Origin: WLNJ01 sp037131165
GTDB taxonomy: Bacteria > Actinomycetota > Thermoleophilia > Solirubrobacterales > Solirubrobacteraceae
NCBI GenBank assembly: GCA_037131165.1
Contig: JBAXRO010000041.1
Span: forward strand, 1 to 16,680
Length of the DNA: 16,680 bases
Reading direction: 5' to 3'
Shown here: piece by piece, positions 1-9,220 of the stretch
Layout: each line of letters begins with the position of its first letter
Position numbering within the stretch: position 1 is the first letter of the stretch
Translations under genes and position numbers: made by a program
The notes under the pieces: generated by a model
Databases searched by the model: none
Seen by the model: the letters and a program-made list of their open reading frames with translations, nothing else
What the model was told of the DNA's origin: nothing

Positions 1-987
1 ATCAGGGACGATGACGGTCGCCTGCTTGTCCTCGTCGGAGACCTCCACCTCGCGCACGCGCGCCGGGGAGAGGGCCTTGGCGATGAACCTGGCCGGCTCG
101 TCGTTGAAGGGGATGATGTCGATCTTCTCGCCGCGCAGTTCGGAAACGACCATCCTGACCCTGGAACCGCGAGGGCCGACACAGGCACCGACCGGATCGA
201 CTCCGTCGGCATTCGAGATCACGGCGATCTTCGAGCGATACCCGGGTTCGCGCGCGACGTCGGTGATCTCAACGAGGCCGTCGGCCATCTCGGGAACCTC
301 GAGCCGGAACAGCTCCCTGATCAGGGCCGGATCACGGCGTGAGACGATGATGCTCGGTCCCTTGGGAGAGGATGAGACCTCCTTGATGATCGCCTTGACG
401 CGCTGGGCATTGTCGTACCGCTCTCCGTCGACCTGCTCTGAGCGCGGAAGCAGGGCTTCCGTCCGCTCACTGAGCCGAACCAGCGTGTAACGCGAGTCGG
501 TCTGCTGGATCACTCCGTTGATCAGCTCTCCAACCCGGTCGCGATACTCCTCGAATGTGATCTCGCGCTCTGCCTCGCGAACGCGCTGGAGCAGCACCTG
601 CTTCGCCGTCACCGCTGCGATCCGTCCGAAGCCCTCCGGTGTGACGTCCCGCTCGGAGATCCGGTCGGCGTGCTGGTCGACCTTCTCGAAGTCGAGGGTC
701 GGCGCGGCCGGCTCGCGAGCCTCACCCGTCTCGGGGTCGATGGCGGTCAGTTCCTCCTCATCGGGCTCGGTCAGCACGAGCGGGAGCAGGTCCTCGGGGA
801 TCGAGAGCTCGTAGACAACAAAATCCCCGCTGTCACGATCGATCCGGACCCGGGCGTACTCCGCCGACTCGGGATCCTTCCGGTAGGCCGAGAGGAGGGC
901 ATCCTCGAGGGCCACCATCAGCGTCTCGAGCGGAATTCCCTTCTCCTCGGCGATTGCCTCGATCGCATCAACTATTTCCTTTGACAT
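1..987 (-). CDS. nusA: Transcription termination/antitermination factor NusA, 3' end beyond window
   Basis: NusA binds RNA polymerase and nascent RNA and tunes pausing, termination and antitermination in the cytoplasm. The 329 codons in the window read without a stop. The N-terminal polymerase-binding domain starts MSKEIVDAIEAIAEEKGIP and runs to about residue 130, with an acidic stretch near residues 75-100. An S1 domain follows at about 148-215 (VGELINGVIQQTDSRYTLV). KH1 carries its signature VGACVGPRGSRVRM near residues 264-277, and the start of KH2 is visible before the window edge. The ATG at 987 has GGAGG 11 bases upstream and lies 16 bases after the rimP stop, the usual rimP-nusA order. 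The rest of KH2 and any C-terminal region are outside the window. Identification is firm. Confidence 0.96.
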   Translation of the reverse strand, partial: MSKEIVDAIEAIAEEKGIPLETLMVALEDALLSAYRKDPESAEYARVRIDRDSGDFVVYELSIPEDLLPLVLTEPDEEELTAIDPETGEAREPAAPTLDFEKVDQHADRISERDVTPEGFGRIAAVTAKQVLLQRVREAEREITFEEYRDRVGELINGVIQQTDSRYTLVRLSERTEALLPRSEQVDGERYDNAQRVKAIIKEVSSSPKGPSIIVSRRDPALIRELFRLEVPEMADGLVEITDVAREPGYRSKIAVISNADGVDPVGACVGPRGSRVRMVVSELRGEKIDIIPFNDEPARFIAKALSPARVREVEVSDEDKQATVIVPD

Positions 988-1003
988 CTGCTCTCGTGCC
1001 TCC

Positions 1004-1429
1004 CTAGGCCGCCAGAAGGTTTGCTTGGCCGATCGCGCCGTAGGCGACCTCTAGCCGTTGGCCGTCGGACAGCAGGACGACCCTGCTGTCGTCAGCCTCG
1101 ACGATTTCGCCCCGGACTGTCTGGCGATCGTTGCCGGGGATTGCGTCGACCAGCTTCAACTTCGCGGATCTACCTGAAAACCGCTGAAAATGCTCGGGCT
1201 TCGTCAGCGGACGCTCTGGCCCGGGCGAGGAAACCTCGACCGCGTAGCGCGCGCGCCACCCGTCGAGCAGGCCGGTGACTCGTCCGCAGAGGTCGAGCCC
1301 GACTCCGTCCGGGTGATCGAGGAAGACCCTGATGGTGTTGCCTCCGACGACCTCGACCAGCAGCACTTCGACCTCCGGTTCACCGGAGGCGATGACTTCC
1401 GCAATCTGTGTCTCTGTGGTCTTGGTCAT
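1004..1429 (-). CDS. rimP: Ribosome maturation factor RimP
   Basis: RimP helps assemble the 30S ribosomal subunit. The 141-residue product has the conserved RimP core: DLCGRVTGLLDG, then YAVEVSSPGPERPLTKPEHF at about residues 62-81 (family motif VSSPGLDRPL), then a C-terminal SH3-like beta domain with VRGEIVEADDSRVVLL. It is short for the family, which is often 150-180 residues, mainly at the N-terminus. The frame stays open upstream for more than 100 codons, but that stretch is low-complexity, antisense to the next gene and unlike RimP, so I chose the ATG at 1429. The ribosome binding site is weak: GAGAGGA lies about 12 bases upstream. The stop is 16 bases from nusA, and the two probably share one transcript. 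Confidence 0.92.
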   Translation of the reverse strand: MTKTTETQIAEVIASGEPEVEVLLVEVVGGNTIRVFLDHPDGVGLDLCGRVTGLLDGWRARYAVEVSSPGPERPLTKPEHFQRFSGRSAKLKLVDAIPGNDRQTVRGEIVEADDSRVVLLSDGQRLEVAYGAIGQANLLAA

Positions 1430-1456
1430 TTCCCGTGAGGGTCCTCTCGAATGAAA

Positions 1457-1476
1457 GAGCGGGCTTTCGCCCGCTC
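1457..1476 (-). promoter_or_regulatory. Perfect stem-loop in the rimP-nusA leader
   Basis: Read on the minus strand this is GAGCGGGC, loop GAAA, GCCCGCTC: an 8-bp perfect GC-rich stem closed by a GNRA tetraloop. It is followed by TTTCATTC, too poor in T for a strong intrinsic terminator. It ends 27 bases before the rimP start codon. Possible roles are a weak attenuator in front of rimP-nusA, an RNA-stability or processing element, or terminator remains. The structure is directly visible; the role is not known. Confidence 0.6.
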
Positions 1477-1485
1477 CGCACTGCA

Positions 1486-1501
1486 GGCCACCGAGGCGGC
1501 C
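1486..1501 (-). promoter_or_regulatory. Second possible leader hairpin upstream of rimP
   Basis: On the minus strand GGCCGC, loop CTCG, GGTGGCC forms a stem of six pairs including one G-U wobble. The wobble forms only in minus-strand RNA; the plus-strand copy has an A-C mismatch. It lies nine bases 5' of the stronger stem at 1457-1476. Short GC-rich stems arise by chance in this genome, so the case rests mainly on the tandem arrangement. Confidence 0.3.
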
Positions 1502-1520
1502 ACGAAAGCTTTCGCTTGGG

Positions 1521-1526
1521 AGGTTA
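1521..1526 (-). promoter_or_regulatory. Candidate -10 element for rimP-nusA
   Basis: TAACCT on the minus strand fits the TANNNT form of actinobacterial -10 boxes. It would start RNA near 1514 and give a leader of about 85 bases containing both hairpins. No good -35 box is seen at 16-18 bases. This is the best candidate in the 127-base gap between divergent genes. Confidence 0.3.
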
Positions 1527-1544
1527 GCACCCGCCCCATGACGG

Positions 1545-1550
1545 TAGGCT
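1545..1550 (+). promoter_or_regulatory. Candidate -10 element for a leaderless transcript
   Basis: TAGGCT (TANNNT) is followed by exactly six bases and then the GTG start codon at 1557. With the -10 box at -12 to -7, transcription would begin on the G of GTG, the layout of leaderless actinobacterial genes. No Shine-Dalgarno sequence suits this GTG, which agrees with leaderless initiation. The -35 region is weak. Confidence 0.45.
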
Positions 1551-1556
1551 CGCGGG

Positions 1557-1937
1557 GTGCCCCAGTCACCGGCTGAGACGATCGACCAATTCCTGAGCGA
1601 GCTCCCGGGAGACCACCGGCGGCTTACCGACACCGAATGGGGACTGACCGTCGAGTCGGCCGGCTGGCCATTGGACCTTGGACTCGCCTTGCGCGACGGA
1701 CTCTTCAGGATCCAAGCACCGGTATGCGGCCCCGGGCAGCTCGCCGAGGGCACCCTCCTCTGGTGGAATCGTCGGCTTCCGCTTCTGAGGTTCGCCGCCA
1801 GTCAGGCCGGCGACGTGTGGATCTGTTGCGACCTGCCAATGGAGGCGGTCAACGCCCGCCAGCTCGATCGGATACTCGGACTCGTCGTTCTGACGGCCAC
1901 CCAGGCCCGCCAGCAGGCCGCCGTTCAGCCGGCCTGA
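1557..1937 (+). CDS. Uncharacterised 126-residue protein, possible YbjN/CesT-like fold
   Basis: I do not recognise this protein by sequence. It looks like real coding sequence: it is open over its whole length, has a balanced composition with three Trp and hydrophobic runs spaced as in a small domain, and has no signal peptide or membrane segment. The predicted order of elements is a helix (about residues 6-16, AETIDQFLSEL), three strands (28-57, from WGLTVESAG to FRIQAPVCG), a helix (62-75), two strands (76-95, LRFAASQAGDVWICCDLP) and a long C-terminal helix (98-121). That alpha-beta3-alpha-beta2-alpha order is typical of YbjN and type III secretion chaperone-like (CesT) domains; this is inference from pattern only. 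It lies divergent from rimP and its last 13 bases overlap the 3' end of coaBC. The GTG start is supported by a leaderless-type -10 box. Confidence 0.6.
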   Translation: MPQSPAETIDQFLSELPGDHRRLTDTEWGLTVESAGWPLDLGLALRDGLFRIQAPVCGPGQLAEGTLLWWNRRLPLLRFAASQAGDVWICCDLPMEAVNARQLDRILGLVVLTATQARQQAAVQPA

Positions 1938-3172
1938 CTCCCTCCGGGAGCGCGCAGGGCGACGCAGAGATCGAGGATCCTCGCTGCGATCGCGCGCTTC
2001 GGGGCCTTCGGGACGGCCGTCTCGCCTGATCTGGTGATCAGGGTGACCGCGTTGTCCTGCGAGTCGAAGCCGATGTCCGGCTGCGAGATGTCGTTGAACA
2101 CGATGGCGTCCAGACCCTTTGCGTCGAGCTTGGCCCTCGCCCTTGGTACGCCGTCCCCGTGCTCGGCCGCGAACCCGACGATCAACTGCCCCTCGCCCCG
2201 TGTCCCAGCCAATCCGGACAGAAGATCCGGGACCGACTCCAGCTCGATCCGCGGAGCGCCCATCGACTTGTCGATCTTCCCGGTGACGGACCCGGAAGGC
2301 CTGAAGTCGGCGACGGCGGCTGCCATCAGGAGAAGGTCGCAGTTCGGGAACTCCGAGTCCAACGCCGAACTCAGCTCGGCTGCGGTCTCAACCGGGATCA
2401 CCTCGACAGAAGGGTCCGCCTCGACCTCGCCATTGGCGAGGATCAGGGTCACTCGCGCCCCACGCGAGCTTGCCTCGGCAGCCAGGGCCGCACCCATCCG
2501 TCCCGATGAGCGGTTGCCGATGTAGCGAACCTCGTCGATCGGCTCGCGCGTCCCACCCGCCGTCACGAGCACCCGCACCCCATCCAAGTCGTGGCCTCGC
2601 TGAGCGGTGCCCTCCTGCTCGACGGCCTTGAGCAGGTCGTCAGGTTCGACGAGGCGCCCTCGACCCTCCTCACCGTGCGATGCGAGCCTGCCCTCGGCGG
2701 GGTCGAGCACGATCATCCCGCGAGCGCGCAGCCGTTCCACGTTCTCAGCCGTCGCTGCGTTCTCCCACATCCGCCCGTTCATCGCCGGTGCGACGACAAC
2801 AGGACAGGCGGCCGCGAGCACGGCCGTTGTCACGAGGTCCTCCCCTGCTCCCGCAGCCAGTCGTGCAAGCGAGTTCGCTGTCGCCGGTGCAACGACGACG
2901 ACGTCCGCACGCTCAACGACTGCCAGATGGCTGATCGGCTGGTGCTGGGGCAGGGGTTCGCCGGGCCAGCCCCCTCTCGCCGGGTCAGCCTCGAACTCGG
3001 AAACCAGAACCGGCGCGCCCGTGATCGCGGCGAACGCAGAGCGCCCAACGAACCTCAGGCTCGCCGGTGTCTGGACGACCCTGACGGAGTGGCCTGCCTT
3101 GACTGCGAGACGGGCGAACTCAAGCGCCTTGTAGGCGGCGATCCCACCTGTCACGCCGAGCAGAATTCGCAT
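1925..3172 (-). CDS. coaBC: Bifunctional phosphopantothenoylcysteine decarboxylase / phosphopantothenate-cysteine ligase
   Basis: CoaBC makes 4'-phosphopantetheine for coenzyme A: the CoaB half joins cysteine to 4'-phosphopantothenate, and the flavin-dependent CoaC half decarboxylates the product. CoaC spans about residues 1-185, with an N-terminal flavoprotein motif (LLGVTGGIAAYKALE), an ISH histidine at 82 and PAMNGRMW at 129-136. CoaB spans about 198-415, with AGGTREPIDEVRYIGNRSSG near 205-224, AAAVADFRP near 284-292, the KIDK lysine motif at 299-302 and FND at 359-361. The clamp loop that holds the catalytic Cys in E. coli CoaC reads GRLASHGEEGRGR here, with Ser165 in place of Cys. I used the ATG at 3172; a TTG at 3190 would add six residues. 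Neither start has a clear Shine-Dalgarno sequence, and a hairpin sits just ahead of the ATG. It follows rpoZ, the common actinobacterial order. Confidence 0.95.
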   Translation of the reverse strand: MRILLGVTGGIAAYKALEFARLAVKAGHSVRVVQTPASLRFVGRSAFAAITGAPVLVSEFEADPARGGWPGEPLPQHQPISHLAVVERADVVVVAPATANSLARLAAGAGEDLVTTAVLAAACPVVVAPAMNGRMWENAATAENVERLRARGMIVLDPAEGRLASHGEEGRGRLVEPDDLLKAVEQEGTAQRGHDLDGVRVLVTAGGTREPIDEVRYIGNRSSGRMGAALAAEASSRGARVTLILANGEVEADPSVEVIPVETAAELSSALDSEFPNCDLLLMAAAVADFRPSGSVTGKIDKSMGAPRIELESVPDLLSGLAGTRGEGQLIVGFAAEHGDGVPRARAKLDAKGLDAIVFNDISQPDIGFDSQDNAVTLITRSGETAVPKAPKRAIAARILDLCVALRAPGGSQAG

Positions 3173-3177
3173 CTTGG

Positions 3178-3199
3178 CGGCGCCGCTCAATCGGCGCCG
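3178..3199 (-). promoter_or_regulatory. 8-bp stem-loop between rpoZ and coaBC
   Basis: CGGCGCCG occurs twice, six bases apart (loop ATTGAG on the minus strand). The unit is its own reverse complement, so the two copies pair perfectly. The stem ends five bases before the coaBC ATG, in the 40-base rpoZ-coaBC gap. It has no T-tract and so is not a standard terminator. It could hinder ribosome entry at coaBC, stabilise the upstream mRNA, or be a protein-binding inverted repeat. The structure is plain; the function is unknown. Confidence 0.5.
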
Positions 3200-3212
3200 G
3201 GGTTGCGCAGCG

Positions 3213-3452
3213 TCAGGCCGCTTGCTCCGGGTACTTGAAGGCGACCTTGCCGTCGGCTACTTCCTCGAGCGCGATCGTCAGCTGGTTGCGCGACGCGGTC
3301 TCGACCATCGGCGGCGCGTACTCCTCGTATGAACCCTCACTCAGCGCGTGGTAGTAGGCGTTGATCTGACGGGCGCGCTTGGCGGCCACGATCACGAGCG
3401 CGTAGTTCGTGTCGACGTGCTCATGCAGAAGGTCCATGCGAGGGTTGATCAT
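3213..3452 (-). CDS. rpoZ: DNA-directed RNA polymerase omega subunit
   Basis: Omega binds beta-prime and aids RNA polymerase assembly. The 79-residue product carries the family core: NYALVIVAAKRARQINAYY at about residues 16-34, then the C-terminal LTIALEEVADGKVAF at about 58-72, where the family reads LTIALEEIAxGKI. The ATG at 3452 has GGAG five bases upstream; an ATG at 3437 is a less likely alternative. It sits between gmk (26-base gap) and coaBC, the gene order usual in actinobacteria. Confidence 0.95.
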   Translation of the reverse strand: MINPRMDLLHEHVDTNYALVIVAAKRARQINAYYHALSEGSYEEYAPPMVETASRNQLTIALEEVADGKVAFKYPEQAA

Positions 3453-3478
3453 TCGGTCTCCAATTGGGGCTTGCCCGG

Positions 3479-4033
3479 TCAGTCTAGCCGGACTGCCACC
3501 TGCTCGACCAGTTCGGCAACCGCTCGGTCGAGATCGTCGTTGACAACAACGGTGTCGAATCTGTCGATCGCATCGAGCTCGCGTCTGGCCTGGGCCAGCC
3601 GCAGTGCGACCTGTTCGGGGCTGTCAGTGGCCCGTCCTCGAAGCCTCTCCTCGAGGCTTTCGTAGTCCGGCGGAGCGATGAAGATCAGAACCGCATCGGC
3701 AACCTTCGCCCTGACTTGCTGTGCTCCGAGCACCTCGATCTCGAGAACCACACCGCGCGCCGCGTCAGAGCGCGAGTCAACCTCGTCCACGAGCGTGCCG
3801 TAGAGGTTCCCTGCGTATTCGGCGCTCTCGAGGAACCGCCCATCCGCCTGCCTCCTGTGGAACTCACCCTCACTGAGGAAGTGGTACTCCCGCCCGTCGA
3901 CCTCCCCCGCTCTCGGGGGACGCGTTGTCGCCGAGACCGACACCGCAAGAGTCGGCAACTCTTCGAGCAGCCGAGCGATCAGAGTGCCCTTGCCGACTCC
4001 CGAGGGCCCGGTGATGACTATCAGCCGCGGCAT
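3479..4033 (-). CDS. gmk: Guanylate kinase
   Basis: Guanylate kinase phosphorylates GMP to GDP with ATP, in cytoplasmic guanine nucleotide synthesis. At 184 residues it has normal length. The P-loop is GPSGVGKGT at residues 9-17. The GMP-binding part holds SATTRPPRAGEVDGREYHF at 34-52 and RFLESAEYAGNLYGT at 66-80. The lid is represented by ERLRGRATDSPEQVALRLAQA around 128-148. The ATG at 4033 lies 19 bases after the mihF stop, with GAGG close upstream. It belongs to the mihF-gmk-rpoZ-coaBC block, and co-transcription is likely. Confidence 0.97.
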   Translation of the reverse strand: MPRLIVITGPSGVGKGTLIARLLEELPTLAVSVSATTRPPRAGEVDGREYHFLSEGEFHRRQADGRFLESAEYAGNLYGTLVDEVDSRSDAARGVVLEIEVLGAQQVRAKVADAVLIFIAPPDYESLEERLRGRATDSPEQVALRLAQARRELDAIDRFDTVVVNDDLDRAVAELVEQVAVRLD

Positions 4034-4052
4034 TGCCTCGCTTGCCAGGGAC

Positions 4053-4391
4053 TCAGCGAGCGAGAAGCGAGACGAGCTCGGCCCGCTGGCGGTCAGACAG
4101 CCCGCCGACGGTCTTGCTCGGGGAGATGCGGCACTGGACCAAGGCCTTGTTGGCCTTGACCCTGCCGATCTTCGGCACGGCGAGGAGCAGGTCCATCACC
4201 TTGGCGGTCGCAAGCCATTCCGGCGGCGACTCGACCTGAGTGTGGATCTTGACCCTGCCGGCCTTCAGGTCACGCTTGAGCTGGGCACGCTTGCCCCTGA
4301 TCTCGTTGGCGAGCGCAAGGGCGTCCATCTTCTGGGTCCGGGACCGGCCTGGGACCTCGCCCTTAGTGTTGCTCGGCTTCGAAGCGGTCAT
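4053..4391 (-). CDS. mihF: Actinobacterial integration host factor (mIHF), nucleoid-associated protein
   Basis: mIHF is a small DNA-binding nucleoid protein found in actinobacteria and unrelated to proteobacterial IHF. The core is clear: ANEIRGKRAQLKRDLKAGRV, then AKVMDLLLAVPKIGRVKANKAL with its helix-hairpin-helix-like DNA contact, then RISPSKTVGGLSDRQRAEL, matching family LLExLPGVGKVRA and RRVRGLGxNQR. Ahead of the core is a basic, Ser/Thr-rich tail of about 28 residues that mycobacterial and Streptomyces versions lack. The start is uncertain: in-frame ATGs lie at 4412, 4403, 4391 and 4328. I chose 4391 because a TANNNT box lies ten bases upstream; this gives 112 residues. Placement directly before gmk is the conserved actinobacterial context and strengthens the call. 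Confidence 0.9.
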   Translation of the reverse strand: MTASKPSNTKGEVPGRSRTQKMDALALANEIRGKRAQLKRDLKAGRVKIHTQVESPPEWLATAKVMDLLLAVPKIGRVKANKALVQCRISPSKTVGGLSDRQRAELVSLLAR

Positions 4392-4401
4392 TGCTGCGGG
4401 C

Positions 4402-4407
4402 ATCCTA
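4402..4407 (-). promoter_or_regulatory. Candidate internal -10 element before mihF
   Basis: TAGGAT on the minus strand (TANNNT) lies in the 49-base gap between pyrD and mihF and would start RNA near 4395, about four bases before the ATG at 4391. No convincing -35 box is seen. If real, it would let mihF-gmk-rpoZ-coaBC be transcribed independently of the pyrimidine genes. Confidence 0.3.
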
Positions 4408-4440
4408 CACATGACCCGCCGAACGCGGCACCCGGCCGGT

Positions 4441-5304
4441 TCAGGTGACCATCGCGGCCAGCTCGGCTGCTACCCGGCTGCCTGCGCGCGGGTCCCGGAA
4501 GCTTTCCGTACCGACGGCCACGAGGGTCGATCCGACCCGGATCAGGTTGGCCGCGTGAAGGCCGGTGGAAACCCCACCCATTCCGATGATCGGAACCGAA
4601 ACGGCCTGGCTCACCGATGCAACGTCTGCGAATGGGATGTGCCTCACAGCGGGGCCCGAGCCCCCGCCTGCCCCGCCACCGAGCCAGGCCTCGTCGGAGC
4701 CGGGCATCAGTGCCAGCCCCTTGAGCGTGTTGATCAGCGAAATCGCATCGGCTCCCGCCTCGACCGCAGCAACTGCGACTGCGGCCGGGTCGGTCGAATT
4801 CGGCGTGATCTTGACAATCAGGGGCAGCTCCGTCCGACCACGGACCGCCTCGACTGTCCGCGAGCACTCCGTCGGATCGGAGCCCACGATCAGCCCGGTT
4901 TCGACATTCGGGCACGAGACGTTGAGTTCGATCGCTACGGCCGGGGTCTTCTCGCCGACCTCGGTCACAAGCCGGGCCAGCTCGTCGCTCGTGAATCCCA
5001 TTACGTTGACGATCAATGGGACGGGCAGGTCGGACAGGACGGGTAGGTCCTCCCGGAGCCAGCGATCGATGCCCTTGTTGGGAAGGCCGATCGAGTTGAT
5101 CAACCCGGCGGGCAGCTCCCACAACCTCGGAGGTGGATTGCCCTGACGGGTCTCGACCGTGATCGTCTTCGTGACGTGTGCAGAGAACGGGAACTCGGTG
5201 AATGCTGCGTCCCCGAAGGCGAGCCTGGCAGCGATCGGATCCCAGGTCCCCGAGGCGTTGACGATCGGGTGCTCCAGTGCGATCCCGCAAAAGTCGACAG
5301 TCAC
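4441..5304 (-). CDS. pyrD: Dihydroorotate dehydrogenase, class 1B catalytic subunit
   Basis: PyrD oxidises dihydroorotate to orotate on FMN; as a class 1B enzyme it passes electrons to NAD through PyrK. The 287-residue barrel shows NASGT at 16-20, a conserved TKTIT at 45-49, LINSIGLPNKG at 68-78 that contacts substrate, NVSCPN at 128-133 with catalytic Cys131 (Cys marks class 1; class 2 has Ser), Lys165 in VKITPN, NT at 192-193, and the FMN phosphate site GMGG at 241-244. The usual loop GGLSGPA is glycine-enriched here, GGGAGGGSGPA at 209-219. The GTG start at 5304 overlaps the pyrK stop (GTGA). The next gene is mihF, not pyrF. Confidence 0.95.
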   Translation of the reverse strand: MTVDFCGIALEHPIVNASGTWDPIAARLAFGDAAFTEFPFSAHVTKTITVETRQGNPPPRLWELPAGLINSIGLPNKGIDRWLREDLPVLSDLPVPLIVNVMGFTSDELARLVTEVGEKTPAVAIELNVSCPNVETGLIVGSDPTECSRTVEAVRGRTELPLIVKITPNSTDPAAVAVAAVEAGADAISLINTLKGLALMPGSDEAWLGGGAGGGSGPAVRHIPFADVASVSQAVSVPIIGMGGVSTGLHAANLIRVGSTLVAVGTESFRDPRAGSRVAAELAAMVT

Positions 5305-6115
5305 TGCGCACCCGCTCTTCCCGAAGCGGTGACGGCCACCAGATCGTCTCCGGCCAGGACCGGACCGTCAACGCAGAGCCGAAGGGTGCCGCGCTTGGTC
5401 TCGATCGCGCAGCCGAAGCAAGCCCCGAAACCGCAGGCCATCGGCGACTCGAGCGCGAGCTGGCTCGGGAGGCCACGTTCGGCTGCGAGCGCTCGAACGG
5501 CCTCCAACATCGCCGGCGGTCCGCAGGCAAGAATCTCCGTTGAGTCGTTGGCCGTCTCCATCAGCGGGCCGATGACGGTTCCTTCGTCACCGAGACTGCC
5601 GTCGTCAGTGACGACCGTCGCTACCTCGGCAAGTGCGGAGATCGCGCCCTGTTCGCTGCCACGGAACCCGAGCACGAGGTCGTAGCCCGTCCCCTGCTTC
5701 GCAAGAGCCTCGGCCGCCGCCATCACAGGGGCCGCCCCGATCCCGCCTCCGAGGAGCAGCGGGCGGCGCGACGCGCCGACTGGCTGGAACCCATTCCCGA
5801 AGGGTCCGGTCACAAGCAGCCGCTCGCCGGGTTCCATCCGCGTCAAGCGATCGGTCCCGGGACCGACCGAATCGATCAGGAATCCGAACCCGCCCTCGCC
5901 GTCGCTGGTCAGGAAGCTGATCGCCCTCGGGAGCCACGGACGACCGTCCTCGCCTGCACCCCACCCGACCTCGGCGGAGAGCATGTGGAACTGCCCGGGC
6001 AGTGCGTTCGGGGCCTCTGGGTCGTGGACGTCGAGGACCGTGTATTCGCCGAACGAGCGAACCGCCGTGAGCTCGACCGCCCGCCTGCCGAATGGAGCGG
6101 TCGGCCGAACCGCGT

Positions 6116-6119
<4 letters not shown>
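5301..6119 (-). CDS. pyrK: Dihydroorotate dehydrogenase electron transfer subunit, FAD and [2Fe-2S]
   Basis: PyrK carries electrons from the FMN of PyrD through a [2Fe-2S] cluster and FAD to NAD+. From the GTG at 6119 the product is 272 residues. The FAD domain includes PRAISF at 64-69, and the NAD domain LLLGGGIGAAPV at 121-132 and the CGPPAML motif at 199-205. The cluster ligands are Cys229, Cys234, Cys237 and Cys249, the PyrK spacing C-x4-C-x2-C-x11-C. The frame is open for 51 more codons upstream, but these lie inside carB and read as shadow sequence. The GTG overlaps the carB stop as GTGA, like the pyrK-pyrD junction. PyrK with PyrD defines an NAD-linked, quinone-independent enzyme. Confidence 0.95.

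Positions 6120-9219
<3,100 letters not shown>

Positions 9220-9220
<1 letters not shown>

Noticed and set aside
1430..1753. N-terminal extension of rimP to 249 residues
   Set aside because: The added residues do not resemble RimP, contain the leader hairpins and run antisense into the next gene.
4413..4440. Terminator between pyrD and mihF
   Set aside because: Only a 4-bp stem (GCCG/CGGC) with no T-tract is visible.
4388..5530. 380-residue open frame on the minus strand across pyrD and pyrK
   Set aside because: Its translation is Arg/Asp-rich with no family motif, and it is out of frame with the clear PyrD and PyrK sequences. It is a shadow of high GC content.
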